A stretch of 64,000 nt of DNA from Pseudomonas frederiksbergensis (lineage in GTDB: Bacteria > Pseudomonadota > Gammaproteobacteria > Pseudomonadales > Pseudomonadaceae), in NCBI RefSeq assembly GCF_003732665.1, contig NZ_MOBP01000001.1, positions 353,466 to 417,465 on the forward strand, read 5' to 3'. This document shows, piece after piece, positions 1 to 9,684 of this stretch (its first letter is position 1; each line of letters opens with the position of its first letter). Below the pieces are notes generated by a model. The model saw only the letters and a program-made list of their open reading frames with translations, did no database searches and was not told the DNA's origin. A program made the position numbers and the translations under genes.

Positions 1-372
1 GGGTCTTGCCGCTCATTTTCACTTCGGTGAAATACACGCCGTCCGGCAGGGTCCGCGCCAACTGGTCGAAAATCCGCCCGCTGATCTGCCGGTTGCCTTG
101 CAGGTCCTGGATGATGCGCATGCGCTCCACCAGTTGCTGGCGCCGGGCCTTGAGCTCGCTGATTTGCTTGATCCGTTCATCGACCACGGCAATCTGTTTG
201 TTCAGGTAATCGTTGCGCGCCACTTGCTGGTTGATGGCGCCGCTGATGACTTGGTCGGCTATCAGCACCAGCCCCACCGAACCGACCAACACGCCGACCA
301 ACGCCAGCAAAAAGCGCTTTCGGCGTTCTTCGCGCAGTTCTTCGCGCCAGGGTAAAAGGTTGATCCGCGCCA

Positions 373-373
<1 letters not shown>
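1..373 (-). CDS. pilN: PilN, type IV pilus inner-membrane assembly protein (partial, 3' end outside window)
   Basis: The reading frame starts MARINLLPWREE, the conserved PilN opening that in this family binds the groove of PilM. A hydrophobic segment follows at about residues 21-40, matching a single-pass inner-membrane protein, then a coiled-coil-like stretch rich in Gln, Arg and Glu and the start of the periplasmic domain. About 124 codons are present and the gene runs off the left edge. Its ATG overlaps the pilM stop codon as ATGA, so the two are translationally coupled in a pilM-pilN operon, normally followed by pilO, pilP and pilQ. Role: alignment subcomplex linking the PilM cytoplasmic ring to the PilQ secretin. 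Confidence 0.93.
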
Positions 374-1464
<1,091 letters not shown>

Positions 1465-1545
1465 TTACGGACTCTGTAATGTGTATTGCGTTCAATCACC
1501 CCGTCTTGACAGAAGCGCCAATGACGCCCCCTGCGGAAAAATGCT

Positions 1546-1551
1546 TATAAT
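1546..1551 (+). promoter_or_regulatory. Candidate -10 box for ponA
   Basis: A perfect TATAAT lies about 100 bases before the ponA start in the divergent pilM-ponA gap. No good -35 sits 16-18 bases upstream. The TTGACA at 1506-1511 is 34 bases away, too far to pair with it. The 209-bp gap must also hold the pilM promoter, which I could not place. Confidence 0.4.
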
Positions 1552-1652
1552 GCCCAGCGTTTTTTTCCGCTTTTACTGCCAGCGCGGGTCTTTCTCTATG
1601 TAGTCGAGACCCTGACGCCAAATTCATTCTTTGCCCTGGATGTCCAAACGCC

Positions 1653-4097
1653 TTGATTCGTCTGCTGAAATTTTTCGGTTGGTCCATCGTCGCCGTTTTC
1701 TGCGGACTGCTTTTAGGTCTCAGTGGCGCCTATCTTTACCTTAGTCCGGGTTTGCCGTCCGTGGAGGCGCTGAGAAGCATTCAGTTGCAGATTCCTCTAC
1801 GGGTATACAGCAGCGACAACAAGTTGATTGCAGAATTTGGCGAAATGCGCCGCACTCCGATCCGGTTCGCCGACATTCCCCCCAATTTCATCAATGCGTT
1901 ACTAAGTGCTGAAGACGATAACTTCGCCAACCACTATGGCGTCGACCCGAGCAGTCTGATGCGCGCGGCCACTCAACTGGTCAAGAGCGGGCACATCCAG
2001 TCCGGCGGCAGCACCATCACCATGCAGGTGGCGAAGAACTTCTTCCTGACCAGCGAACGCAGCTTCTCGCGCAAAACCACCGAAATCCTCCTGGCCTTGC
2101 AGATCGAGCGGCAGCTGACCAAGGACGAAATCCTTGAGTTGTACGTGAACAAGATCTATCTGGGTAACCGCGCCTACGGCATCGAGGCGGCGGCGCAGGT
2201 CTACTACGGCAAATCGATTCGGGATGTGAGCCTGGCGCAGATGGCGATGATCGCCGGCCTGCCTAAAGCCCCGTCGCGCTTCAACCCGCTGGCCAACCCG
2301 GCCCGCAGCAAGGAGCGCCGCGACTGGATCCTGGGGCGCATGTATAAGCTCGGGAAAATCACCGAAGCCGACTACACCACCGCGATCAACGAACCGCTGA
2401 ACGCCAGCTATCACGTGCCGACCCCGGAAGTGAATGCGCCGTACATCGCTGAAATGGCCCGGGCCGAAATGGTCGGTCGCTATGGCAGCGACGCCTACAC
2501 CGAAGGTTTCCGCGTCACCACCACGGTGCCGAGCAACTTGCAGGAAATGGCCAACACCGCGGTCCACGAAGGTTTGATGACCTACGACCAGCGTCACGGC
2601 TATCGTGGCCCCGAATCCCGCCTGCCGGGCAAGACCCGCGAGGCCTGGGCCACCGAACTGACCAAACAGCGCACCATCAGCAGCCTTGAGCCGGCCATCG
2701 TCACCCAGGTCGACAAGAACGGCGTGCAAGTGATGACTCGCACCGGCGACGAACACGTCAGCTGGGACAGCATGAAGTGGGCACGGCCCTTCCTGAACAC
2801 CAACAGCATGGGCGCCAATCCGAAGCAGCCGTCGGACGTGGCCCAGGTCGGCGACCTGATTCGCGTGCAGCGCCAGCCGGACAACTCGCTGAAGTTCAGC
2901 CAGATTCCGCAGGCCCAGGGCGCATTGGTATCCCTTGATCCGCAGAACGGTGCGATTCGCTCGCTGGTCGGCGGTTTCGCCTTCGAGCAGAGCAACTACA
3001 ACCGCGCCTTGCAGGCCAAGCGCCAACCAGGTTCGAGCTTCAAGCCGTTCGTCTACAGTGCCGCCCTGGATAACGGCTACACCGCCGCCACATTGGTGAA
3101 CGACGCGCCGATCGTGTTTGTCGACGAGTACCTGGACAAGGTCTGGCGTCCGAAGAACGACACCAACACCTTCCTTGGCCCGATCCGTCTGCGCGAAGGT
3201 TTGTACAAGTCCCGTAACCTGGTGTCGATCCGACTGGTGCAGGCCTTGGGCGTAGACCGCACCATCGACTACATCAGCAAGTTCGGCTTCAACAAGCAGG
3301 ATCTGCCGCGCAACCTGTCCCTGGCCCTGGGCACCGCGACCCTGACGCCGATGGAAATCGCCACCGGTTGGAGCACCTTTGCCAACGGCGGCTACAAGAT
3401 CACCCCGTACATCATCGACAAGATCGAAAGTCGCAACGGCGACACGCTGTTCGTCGCCAACCCGCCGAGCGTGCCCCAGGGTGGCGCGGCGACCGCAGGC
3501 CTGGCCGCACCGGCCGCGCAGCCGTTCACGGTCAACGCGACCCCGGGCGAAGCGGCAACCGCTCCAGGCACAGTGGCGCAAACCCCGGCCCTGGCCGAGC
3601 GTATTGTCGATGGCCGCACCACGTTCATCCTCAACAGCATGTTGGAGGACGTGATCAAGCTCGGGACCGGCCGTCGTGCATTGGCCCTGGGCCGTCCTGA
3701 TATCGCGGGCAAGACCGGTACGACCAACGAATCCAAGGATGCGTGGTTCTCCGGTTACAACGCTGATTACGTGACCACGGTCTGGACCGGTTTCGACCAG
3801 CCTGAAAGCCTGGGTCGCAAGGAGTTCGGCGGCACCGTCGCGCTGCCGATCTGGATGAACTACATGGGCGCCGCGCTCAAAGGCAAGCCGCCACACACGC
3901 AAGCGGAGCCGGAAGGCATCCTCAGCCTGCGGGTTGACCCGGTCAGCGGTCGTGCGGCCACGCCAAGCACACCAGGCGCCTACTTCGAGCTGTTCAAGGC
4001 CGAAGACACGCCACCATCGGTCAACGAACTGGGTAACGGCACCGCGCCGGGCAGCCCGCTGCCGGCGGACGAAGCGGCGCCGATCGATTTGTTCTGA
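1653..4097 (+). CDS. ponA: Penicillin-binding protein 1A (class A, bifunctional)
   Basis: An 814-residue class A PBP that polymerises and cross-links peptidoglycan in the periplasm. A single N-terminal membrane anchor spans about residues 6-28. The glycosyltransferase (GT51) domain follows, with the catalytic-Glu motif EDDNFANHYG and GGSTITMQVAKNFF. A linker/OB-like insertion occupies about 300-410. The transpeptidase domain has SSFK (SxxK, active-site Ser), SRN (SxN) and KTGTTN (KTG). The C-terminus is Pro/Ala-rich. The start is TTG, with no in-frame ATG nearby, and gives the expected family N-terminus. It is divergent from pilM, a pairing I remember as conserved in Pseudomonas. A hairpin follows at 4117-4145. 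Confidence 0.97.
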   Translation: MIRLLKFFGWSIVAVFCGLLLGLSGAYLYLSPGLPSVEALRSIQLQIPLRVYSSDNKLIAEFGEMRRTPIRFADIPPNFINALLSAEDDNFANHYGVDPSSLMRAATQLVKSGHIQSGGSTITMQVAKNFFLTSERSFSRKTTEILLALQIERQLTKDEILELYVNKIYLGNRAYGIEAAAQVYYGKSIRDVSLAQMAMIAGLPKAPSRFNPLANPARSKERRDWILGRMYKLGKITEADYTTAINEPLNASYHVPTPEVNAPYIAEMARAEMVGRYGSDAYTEGFRVTTTVPSNLQEMANTAVHEGLMTYDQRHGYRGPESRLPGKTREAWATELTKQRTISSLEPAIVTQVDKNGVQVMTRTGDEHVSWDSMKWARPFLNTNSMGANPKQPSDVAQVGDLIRVQRQPDNSLKFSQIPQAQGALVSLDPQNGAIRSLVGGFAFEQSNYNRALQAKRQPGSSFKPFVYSAALDNGYTAATLVNDAPIVFVDEYLDKVWRPKNDTNTFLGPIRLREGLYKSRNLVSIRLVQALGVDRTIDYISKFGFNKQDLPRNLSLALGTATLTPMEIATGWSTFANGGYKITPYIIDKIESRNGDTLFVANPPSVPQGGAATAGLAAPAAQPFTVNATPGEAATAPGTVAQTPALAERIVDGRTTFILNSMLEDVIKLGTGRRALALGRPDIAGKTGTTNESKDAWFSGYNADYVTTVWTGFDQPESLGRKEFGGTVALPIWMNYMGAALKGKPPHTQAEPEGILSLRVDPVSGRAATPSTPGAYFELFKAEDTPPSVNELGNGTAPGSPLPADEAAPIDLF

Positions 4098-4113
4098 TCC
4101 GGTAGCGCGACGC

Positions 4114-4145
4114 AAAAGCCCCGCCTTCGAGAGAAGAGCGGGGCT
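4114..4145 (+). terminator. ponA: Hairpin after ponA, T-tract lost on the ponA side
   Basis: AGCCCCGC plus CTTC pairs with GAAG plus GCGGGGCT around a GAGA loop, with one bulged A: a very stable stem 20 bases after the ponA stop. It carries AAAA on its left but no T-run on its right, where the 110-bp palindromic element begins immediately. As read it would terminate minus-strand transcripts; for ponA it looks like a terminator whose tail was replaced. Confidence 0.6.
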
Positions 4146-4257
4146 GATCGTTCCCACGCTCCGCGTGGGAATGCCTCTACGGACGCTCCGCGTTCGGCTA
4201 CGAGCAGGGACGCGGAGCGTCCCGGGCTGCATTCCCACGCAGAGCGTGGGAACGATC
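4146..4257. repeat. 110-bp palindromic element, copy A
   Basis: 112 bp bounded by GATCGTTCCC and GGGAACGATC. Each end carries an inner hairpin (CCCACGC / GCGTGGG), and the middle contains GACGCTCCGCG and CGCGGAGCGTC. Nearly identical copies lie at 20415-20524 (inverted) and 60461-60571. This copy abuts the ponA hairpin. No protein is encoded in it. Confidence 0.85.
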
Positions 4258-4281
4258 AAATCATGTCGAATATAAAGCCGT

Positions 4282-4348
4282 CTTCGCGAGCAAGCCCGCT
4301 CCCACAGGGAGAACGCATTCCCATGTGGGAGCGGGCTTGCTCGCGAAG
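4282..4348. repeat. REPIN, GTGGGAGCGGGCTTGC type
   Basis: Two inverted REP units (CTTCGCGAGCAAGCCCGCTCCCACA and its reverse) lie about 13 bases apart. It is the short-loop form of the commonest repeat in this window. Confidence 0.9.
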
Positions 4349-4382
4349 AGGCCGGCACTGACGCGGCAAAACTCCCAGGCAT

Positions 4383-4417
4383 AAAAAAGCCCCGGCTCAC
4401 TACGAGCCGGGGCTTTT
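4383..4417 (-). terminator. maeB: Bidirectional intrinsic terminator for maeB (and ponA read-through)
   Basis: A perfect 11-bp stem AGCCCCGGCTC / GAGCCGGGGCT with loop ACTAC is flanked by A6 on the left and T4 on the right. It therefore works as an intrinsic terminator in both directions between two convergent genes, 21 bases past the maeB stop. Confidence 0.9.
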
Positions 4418-4438
4418 CGGTTGAAGCGCTACAACGAC

Positions 4439-5707
4439 TTAGCCGTTGAACACGTCATCCACGCTTTTCAGCGGGTAGTTCTTCGGATACGGCAGGGTCG
4501 CTACGCCGGTCTCGATGGCGGCTTTGGCTACGGCATCGGAGATCACGGTGATCAGGCGGGCATCCATTGGTTTCGGGATGATGTACTCACGACCGAATTC
4601 CAGCTTGATGCCGCCGTAGGCGTCGCACACTTCCTGAGGAACCGGCAGCTTGGCCAGTTCGCGCAGGGCGTTGGCGGCGGCCACTTTCATTTCTTCGTTG
4701 ATGCGCTTGGCGCGAACGTCCAGGGCACCGCGGAAGATGAACGGGAAGCCCAGTACGTTGTTGACCTGGTTCGGGTAGTCCGAACGGCCGGTGGCCATGA
4801 TCACGTCGTCACGGGTGGCGTGAGCCAGTTCCGGGGCGATTTCCGGATCCGGGTTCGAGCACGCGAACACGATCGGGTTGGCCGCCATGGACTTCAGGCC
4901 TTCAGCGCTCAGCAGGTTCGGGCCGGACAGGCCGACGAACACGTCTGCACCGGTCAGGGCGTCAGCCAGGGTGCGCTTGTCGGTCGCGTGAGCGAAGACA
5001 GCCTTGTACTGGTTCAGGTCGTCACGGCCGGAGTGGATCACGCCGGTACGGTCAACCATGAAGATGTTTTCGATATTGGCGCCCATGCTCACCAGCAATT
5101 TCATGCAGGAGATGGCGGCCGCACCGGCGCCCAGGCAGACGATCTTGGCGTCGGCCAGGGTTTTGCCAGCGATTTCCAGGGCATTGATCATGCCGGCGGC
5201 GGTCACGATCGCGGTGCCGTGCTGGTCATCGTGGAACACCGGAATGTCGCACTGTTCGATCAGGGCGCGTTCGATCTCAAAGCACTCAGGTGCCTTGATG
5301 TCTTCCAGGTTGATGCCACCGAAGGTGATGGAGATGCGCTTTACGGTGTCGATGAAGGCTTGCGGGCTTTCGGAGTCGACTTCGATATCGAACACGTCGA
5401 TGCCGGCGAAGCGCTTGAACAGCACGCCTTTACCTTCCATCACTGGCTTGGAAGCCAATGGGCCGAGGTTACCCAGGCCGAGAATCGCGGTGCCATCGGA
5501 AATGACTGCAACCAGGTTGCCTTTACCGGTGTATTTGTAGGCCAGTTCAGGATCGCGGGCGATTTCGCGTACTGGTTCGGCTACGCCGGGGCTGTAAGCC
5601 AGCGACAGGTCGCGGGCGGTAGCGGTGGCCTTGGTGAGCTCGACACTCAGCTTCCCTGGACGAGGATGGGCGTGATATTCGAGAGCGGCAGTTTTCAAAT
5701 CAGACAT
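4439..5707 (-). CDS. maeB: NADP-dependent malic enzyme, short form
   Basis: A 422-residue malic enzyme that decarboxylates malate to pyruvate with NAD(P) in the cytosol. The start is the ATG of [19 protein letters not shown]; a longer in-frame extension upstream looks non-coding. Visible motifs are [11 protein letters not shown] (substrate loop), the catalytic Lys region SKPVMEGK, the metal ligands in [10 protein letters not shown]...FHDDQHGTA, and a Rossmann dinucleotide site [12 protein letters not shown]. It lacks the C-terminal phosphotransacetylase-like domain that makes E. coli MaeB about 760 residues. The neighbouring nuclease gene ends 183 bp upstream. It probably supplies pyruvate and NADPH during growth on organic acids. 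Confidence 0.95.
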   Translation of the reverse strand: MSDLKTAALEYHAHPRPGKLSVELTKATATARDLSLAYSPGVAEPVREIARDPELAYKYTGKGNLVAVISDGTAILGLGNLGPLASKPVMEGKGVLFKRFAGIDVFDIEVDSESPQAFIDTVKRISITFGGINLEDIKAPECFEIERALIEQCDIPVFHDDQHGTAIVTAAGMINALEIAGKTLADAKIVCLGAGAAAISCMKLLVSMGANIENIFMVDRTGVIHSGRDDLNQYKAVFAHATDKRTLADALTGADVFVGLSGPNLLSAEGLKSMAANPIVFACSNPDPEIAPELAHATRDDVIMATGRSDYPNQVNNVLGFPFIFRGALDVRAKRINEEMKVAAANALRELAKLPVPQEVCDAYGGIKLEFGREYIIPKPMDARLITVISDAVAKAAIETGVATLPYPKNYPLKSVDDVFNG

Positions 5708-5890
5708 GTGGGCATTCCGCTTTTTACTGTTGGACAGACGGACCGCCGAGGATACGCGTGTCGCAAAGTCCCTACAAGACTGACCGGTCACCCCTGTCAA
5801 GCGCCCTGCCCTACGACTTTGGGCCAAGAGCCGCTGAACACAAGGGATAGACTGTTCACAATCGATTTAAAAAATGTCTACAATTTTTTA

Positions 5891-6691
5891 TCAGCGGCCC
5901 GTCTGAAGCATCGCCGGATCACTCAACGGTAACATCCAGCGTGGCTGACCCTCCTTGAGTCCACCACGGCGCGAACGATCCAGTACCCAGCCTCGCGCCT
6001 CGATTCGCCTGCCCTTGAGTCGCTCCAGCGTGGCGACATCAAACCGATCCAGCAAATTGGGTGCAACACGCAATACAACCGCGTCCTGCAACTCGATCCA
6101 AACCCCGCCGCGATTGCGCTGCACCTTGCTGACACGACCGCTGAGCACGGCAAAACCGGAGGCCTTGATCTGCTCCGCTTTCAGTACAGGCGATTGCCGC
6201 CACAGGCCGAGGCCGGCCTGCCGGGCCGCACGTTCCGCCGCTTGCTGGCAACGCACCAAATCGACATTCGGCGCTACCGCTACCTGAAAACCCAGGCCTT
6301 CGGCGAGCATTTGCGCTTCAAGATTGGCGCCGTCGGCGCTGTAGACATGGGCCAAGGTACGACCGTAGCGATCCCTGGCCTCTTTACCGGGCAGCAAACC
6401 GACCCGGCCGTTGCTGGCGGCCACCAACGCTTCCAGGCGTTTGCGCGCCGCCACGGCGAACGGTTCGTCGCTGCGGCCTTGCTTGCCCAGCTCCGGGGTG
6501 TTCAAGCCGATCATGCGCACACTGCGGCCATCGCTCAGGCGCAAGGTGTCGCCATCTACCACCCGCTGCACCGCGACTGGCGTCAAACCGCTCGGCGTCG
6601 GGCAAAAGGCCTGAGCGCCGCAAAGCCAAATCGCAGACACAAAAAAGGCGCCCACGAGGGACGCCTTTTTCATTAGCAAGGAAAAGCCCAT
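5891..6691 (-). CDS. Thermonuclease (SNase)-family exported protein
   Basis: A 266-residue protein starting MGFSLLMKKASL. The ATG at 6691 has AAAGG upstream; MKKASL at 6673 is an alternative. A signal peptide ends near AQAFC. The staphylococcal-nuclease domain follows (about residues 35-165) with VVDGDTLRL, the catalytic Arg/Glu region RMIGLNTPELGKQG and the second Arg in DRYGRTLAHVY, so the key SNase residues are kept. The C-terminal ~90 residues resemble an OB-like extension. It is probably a periplasmic or secreted nuclease. It starts 14 bases after the rpmE stop and carries a terminator-like hairpin over its own first codons (6641-6670), so co-transcription with rpmE may be attenuated. 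Confidence 0.88.
   Translation of the reverse strand: MGFSLLMKKASLVGAFFVSAIWLCGAQAFCPTPSGLTPVAVQRVVDGDTLRLSDGRSVRMIGLNTPELGKQGRSDEPFAVAARKRLEALVAASNGRVGLLPGKEARDRYGRTLAHVYSADGANLEAQMLAEGLGFQVAVAPNVDLVRCQQAAERAARQAGLGLWRQSPVLKAEQIKASGFAVLSGRVSKVQRNRGGVWIELQDAVVLRVAPNLLDRFDVATLERLKGRRIEARGWVLDRSRRGGLKEGQPRWMLPLSDPAMLQTGR
6641..6670 (-). terminator. rpmE: Terminator-like hairpin inside the start of the nuclease gene
   Basis: Read on the minus strand, AAAAAGGCG-T-CCC / GGG-CGCCTTTTTT folds into a 12-bp stem with one bulged T and loop TCGT, followed by a T-run. It encodes the residues just after MKKAS. It is probably the rpmE terminator, overlapping the next gene, or an attenuator for that gene. 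Confidence 0.65.
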
Positions 6692-6705
6692 AGGGCCTTT
6701 GAACC

Positions 6706-6936
6706 TTACTCTGCTGCAGCAGCAGGTTTCTTGCCGAAGGCACCGAAACGGTCTGCGAAGCGCTGTACACGGCCGCCAGTATCCAGAGTCTTCTGCTTAC
6801 CGGTGTAGAACGGGTGGCACTCGTTGCATACGTCGATCGCCAGAGGCTTGGCCAGGTTCGAACGGGTTTCGAACTTGTTGCCACAGCTGCAGGTAACTGC
6901 GGTGACTTCGTATGTTGGATGGATATCGGCTTTCAT
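6706..6936 (-). CDS. rpmE: 50S ribosomal protein L31, zinc-binding (C+) form
   Basis: A 76-residue ribosomal protein L31. The start [14 protein letters not shown] is typical. Four cysteines in TCSCGN and CNEC form the zinc ribbon of the C+ paralogue, the form that in other bacteria is replaced by a C- version during zinc starvation; no C- copy is present here. The C-terminus [12 protein letters not shown] is a low-complexity tail. The gene has its own extended -10 promoter (7007-7034) and leads into the thermonuclease gene. Confidence 0.97.
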   Translation of the reverse strand: MKADIHPTYEVTAVTCSCGNKFETRSNLAKPLAIDVCNECHPFYTGKQKTLDTGGRVQRFADRFGAFGKKPAAAAE

Positions 6937-7006
6937 GATGTATTCCTCAGGCTAGCGTGCCGCCACTCAACACCATTGTTGAATACCGCACGTAATTAGG
7001 CCGCGG

Positions 7007-7034
7007 ATTCTACCAGACAATGCCAATCACGCAA
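7007..7034 (-). promoter_or_regulatory. rpmE: Probable sigma-70 promoter of rpmE, extended -10
   Basis: On the minus strand TTGCGT (7029-7034), a 16-base spacer, then TGG directly before TAGAAT (7007-7012), which makes an extended -10. It lies about 70 bases upstream of the rpmE ATG. Confidence 0.55.
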
Positions 7035-7085
7035 GCTGTCGCTTAAACCGGTCGTCTGCTAGGCTCCCGGCACTTAACACGATCC

Positions 7086-7178
7086 CTGTGGGAGCGGGCT
7101 TGCTCGCGAAGAGGGCGTGTCAGTCACTATTTATGTCATCTGACACACCGCTTTCGCGAGCAAGCCCGCTCCCACAGG
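7086..7178. repeat. REPIN, GTGGGAGCGGGCTTGC type
   Basis: Inverted REP pair with about 45 bp between the arms, in the divergent rpmE-priA gap. Apart from this repeat and the rpmE promoter, the 291-bp gap must hold the priA promoter, which I could not identify. Confidence 0.9.
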
Positions 7179-7227
7179 TTATGCGCACAGCCTTTCATTT
7201 ATTGCCTGCTCAAAGAGATCCCCCCGC

Positions 7228-9447
7228 GTGCCCGACGCCATTTTGCGCCTCGCCCTGCCATCGCCCCTGCGCCGCCTGTTCGATTACCGTGCCCCGGCCG
7301 GAGTCCTGCGCGCCCAGTTGCAACCGGGCATGCGCCTGCGGGTGCCGTTCGGCCGGCGGGAGATGATCGGGATTCTGGTGGAGGTCACCGACACCAGCGA
7401 AGTGCCGGTGGAAAAGCTCAAGCCGGCCATCGCCCTGCTCGATGCCACGCCACCGCTGCCGCCGGCGTTGTTCAAGCTGTGCCTGTGGACGTCTCAGTAT
7501 TACCAGCACAGCCTCGGCGACACCTTGAGCTGGGCGTTGCCGGTGCTGTTGCGCCAGGGCGAACTGGCCGAGGCCCGCCAGGAACGCTTCTGGTCCGCCG
7601 CCCCCGGAGCCAGCCTTGATGATCCGCGCATTGCCCGCGCCCCGCGCCAGCGTGAAGCCCTGGCGACCCTGGCCCAGCACCCCCACGGCGTCGCCCATCA
7701 GTTGCTGAGCAAACTGATGCTGAGCAAGGACAGCCTCGACCTGCTGCTGGCCAAAGACCTGGTGCAAGTGGAAATCCGCAAGCACGCTCCCGGCGCTCGC
7801 CACGAACATTGGCTGGCTCAACCGGAGTTGCCGCTCAACCCCGAGCAGCGCGCCGCCTACGAAGCGATCCGCGCCGGTTTCGACAGTTATCACGCGTTTC
7901 TGCTGGCCGGCGTCACCGGCAGCGGCAAGACCGAAGTCTATTTGCAGCTGATCCGCGAAACCCTCGAAGCCGGCAAGCAGGCGCTGGTGCTGATCCCGGA
8001 GATCAACCTCGGCCCGCAGACCCTGGCGCGCTTCGAGCAGCGTTTCAACGCACGCATCGCCCTGATCCACTCGGCGGTCAACGATCGCGAACGCCTGGAA
8101 GCCTGGCTCGCCGCCCGGGACGGCGATGCCGACATTATTATCGGCACCCGTTCGGCGCTGTTCACGCCAATGAAAAACCCCGGCCTGATCATCATCGACG
8201 AAGAGCACGACGGCTCCTATAAACAGCAGGAAGGCCTGCGCTACCACGCTCGCGACCTGGCCTTGGTCCGTGCGCGGCAGGAAAACATCCCGATTGTCCT
8301 AGGATCCGCCACGCCTTCGCTGGAAAGCCTGCATAACGCCTACACCGGTCGTTACGGCCTCTTACGCCTGAATGAGCGTGCCGGTGGCGCCAAGCAGCCA
8401 CGCTTCCTGCGCCTGGATGTGAAAAGTCGTCCGCTGGACAGCGGCATTTCCGGGCCGATGCAGCAAGCCATCGGTCAGACCCTCGCCGCCGGCCAGCAAG
8501 TGCTGGTTTTCCTCAACCGCCGTGGTTTTGCCCCGACGCTGCTCTGCCACGATTGCGGCTGGATGTCCGAATGCCAGCGCTGCGATGCACGGATGACCGT
8601 GCACCAGCGCTCCGGCGAACTGCGCTGCCACCATTGCGGTTATGTCGAGCGCGTGCCCCGGCACTGTCCGAAATGCGGCAAGGTCGATCTGCGGCCAGTG
8701 GGTGCGGGCACCGAGCGCGCCGAGGAACGTTTGGCGATTCTGTTCCCGGATGTGCCGGTGCTGCGGGTCGATCGCGACAGCACCTCGCGCAAGGACGCGA
8801 TGAATCAACTGTTCGCGACCATCCAGAAAGGCCAGCCGTGCATTCTGGTCGGCACGCAGATGCTTGCCAAAGGGCATCACTTCCCACGGGTAACGCTGGT
8901 GTCGATTCTGGATGCCGACGGCGGGTTGTTTTCCGGCGACTTCCGCGCCAGCGAGCGCATGGCGCAGTTGATCGTGCAAGTCGCCGGTCGCGCGGGCCGG
9001 GCCGAAGAGCCGGGCCGAGTGATCATCCAGACCCACCTGGCTGACCATCCGCTGCTGGTGCAACTGACCGAACAGGGTTACTTCGCCTTTGCCGAACAGG
9101 CTCTGAGCGAACGCCGCGCTGCCGGCCTGCCGCCCTTCGCGCATTTGGCGCTGCTGCGGGCCGAAGCACACAAACCGGGGCAGGCCGAAGGTTTCCTCGA
9201 TGAGGCGTGCAGCGAGGCGGAACGATTGCTCGCTGAGCAGAATCTGAGCGGTATCGAATTGCTCGGGCCAGTGCCGGCACCGATGGAGCGTCGTGCCGGG
9301 CGCTATCGGGCGCAGTTGCTGTTGCAGGCCACGGCCCGGGCGCCGTTGCATCGGTTGCTCAGTAGTTGGTTATTGATGCTGGAACAGATGCCGAGTGGGC
9401 GGGCGGTGCGGTGGTCTCTTGATGTCGATCCCGTCGATTTGTATTGA
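7228..9447 (+). CDS. priA: Primosomal protein N', replication restart helicase
   Basis: A 739-residue superfamily 2 helicase that reloads the replisome at stalled forks. It starts at GTG (MPDAILRLALPSPL). The N-terminal DNA-binding domain occupies about 1-190. The helicase core has Walker A GVTGSGKTEVY, Walker B DEEH, and motif VAGRAGRAEEPG near the end. The zinc region sits between the helicase lobes and contains eight cysteines, seen as CHDCGW, CQRC, CHHCG and CPKCG. Length and domain order match the family. Same strand as argS but separated from it by a REPIN. Confidence 0.97.
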   Translation: MPDAILRLALPSPLRRLFDYRAPAGVLRAQLQPGMRLRVPFGRREMIGILVEVTDTSEVPVEKLKPAIALLDATPPLPPALFKLCLWTSQYYQHSLGDTLSWALPVLLRQGELAEARQERFWSAAPGASLDDPRIARAPRQREALATLAQHPHGVAHQLLSKLMLSKDSLDLLLAKDLVQVEIRKHAPGARHEHWLAQPELPLNPEQRAAYEAIRAGFDSYHAFLLAGVTGSGKTEVYLQLIRETLEAGKQALVLIPEINLGPQTLARFEQRFNARIALIHSAVNDRERLEAWLAARDGDADIIIGTRSALFTPMKNPGLIIIDEEHDGSYKQQEGLRYHARDLALVRARQENIPIVLGSATPSLESLHNAYTGRYGLLRLNERAGGAKQPRFLRLDVKSRPLDSGISGPMQQAIGQTLAAGQQVLVFLNRRGFAPTLLCHDCGWMSECQRCDARMTVHQRSGELRCHHCGYVERVPRHCPKCGKVDLRPVGAGTERAEERLAILFPDVPVLRVDRDSTSRKDAMNQLFATIQKGQPCILVGTQMLAKGHHFPRVTLVSILDADGGLFSGDFRASERMAQLIVQVAGRAGRAEEPGRVIIQTHLADHPLLVQLTEQGYFAFAEQALSERRAAGLPPFAHLALLRAEAHKPGQAEGFLDEACSEAERLLAEQNLSGIELLGPVPAPMERRAGRYRAQLLLQATARAPLHRLLSSWLLMLEQMPSGRAVRWSLDVDPVDLY

Positions 9448-9460
9448 TCAGGCGATTGCC

Positions 9461-9552
9461 TTCGCGGGCAAGCCTCGCTCCTACAGGTTATGTGTCGATC
9501 GAAAATGATGCGAACGACCCATAACCTGTAGGAGCGAGGCTTGCCCGCGAAG
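9461..9552. repeat. REPIN, TGTAGGAGCGAGGCTTGCC type
   Basis: Inverted REP pair of the second family (TTCGCGGGCAAGCCTCGC and its reverse) in the priA-argS gap. The same family occurs at 12159-12249 and as a single unit at 60430-60456. Confidence 0.9.
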
Positions 9553-9684
9553 AGGCCCGAATAGTCACCACATACCCCTAACCTGCCCGCTATAGTTGGC
9601 AAGCACGTCCATGCCACGGATAATGCCCAGTTTTTCCACTAGCGCATCCAGGCGCCGCCGCGCTTGCGGTCGAAAGAGAACACC

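Larger units (their letters stand above)
4098..4438. other. ponA-maeB convergent gap made of hairpins and repeats
   Basis: This 341-bp non-coding stretch contains, in order, the ponA hairpin, 110-bp element copy A, a short REPIN (4282-4348) and the maeB terminator (4383-4417). Only about 60 bp are unassigned. I see no small ORF with a credible ribosome-binding site. Confidence 0.8.

Noticed and set aside
1506..1511. TTGACA upstream of ponA as the -35 for TATAAT at 1546
   Set aside because: Spacer would be 34 bases; not a functional promoter spacing.
1902..4400. Very long open frame (over 800 codons) opposite ponA
   Set aside because: High-GC mirror frame of a clear PBP gene; Arg/Gly/His-rich sequence with no domain and no start signal.
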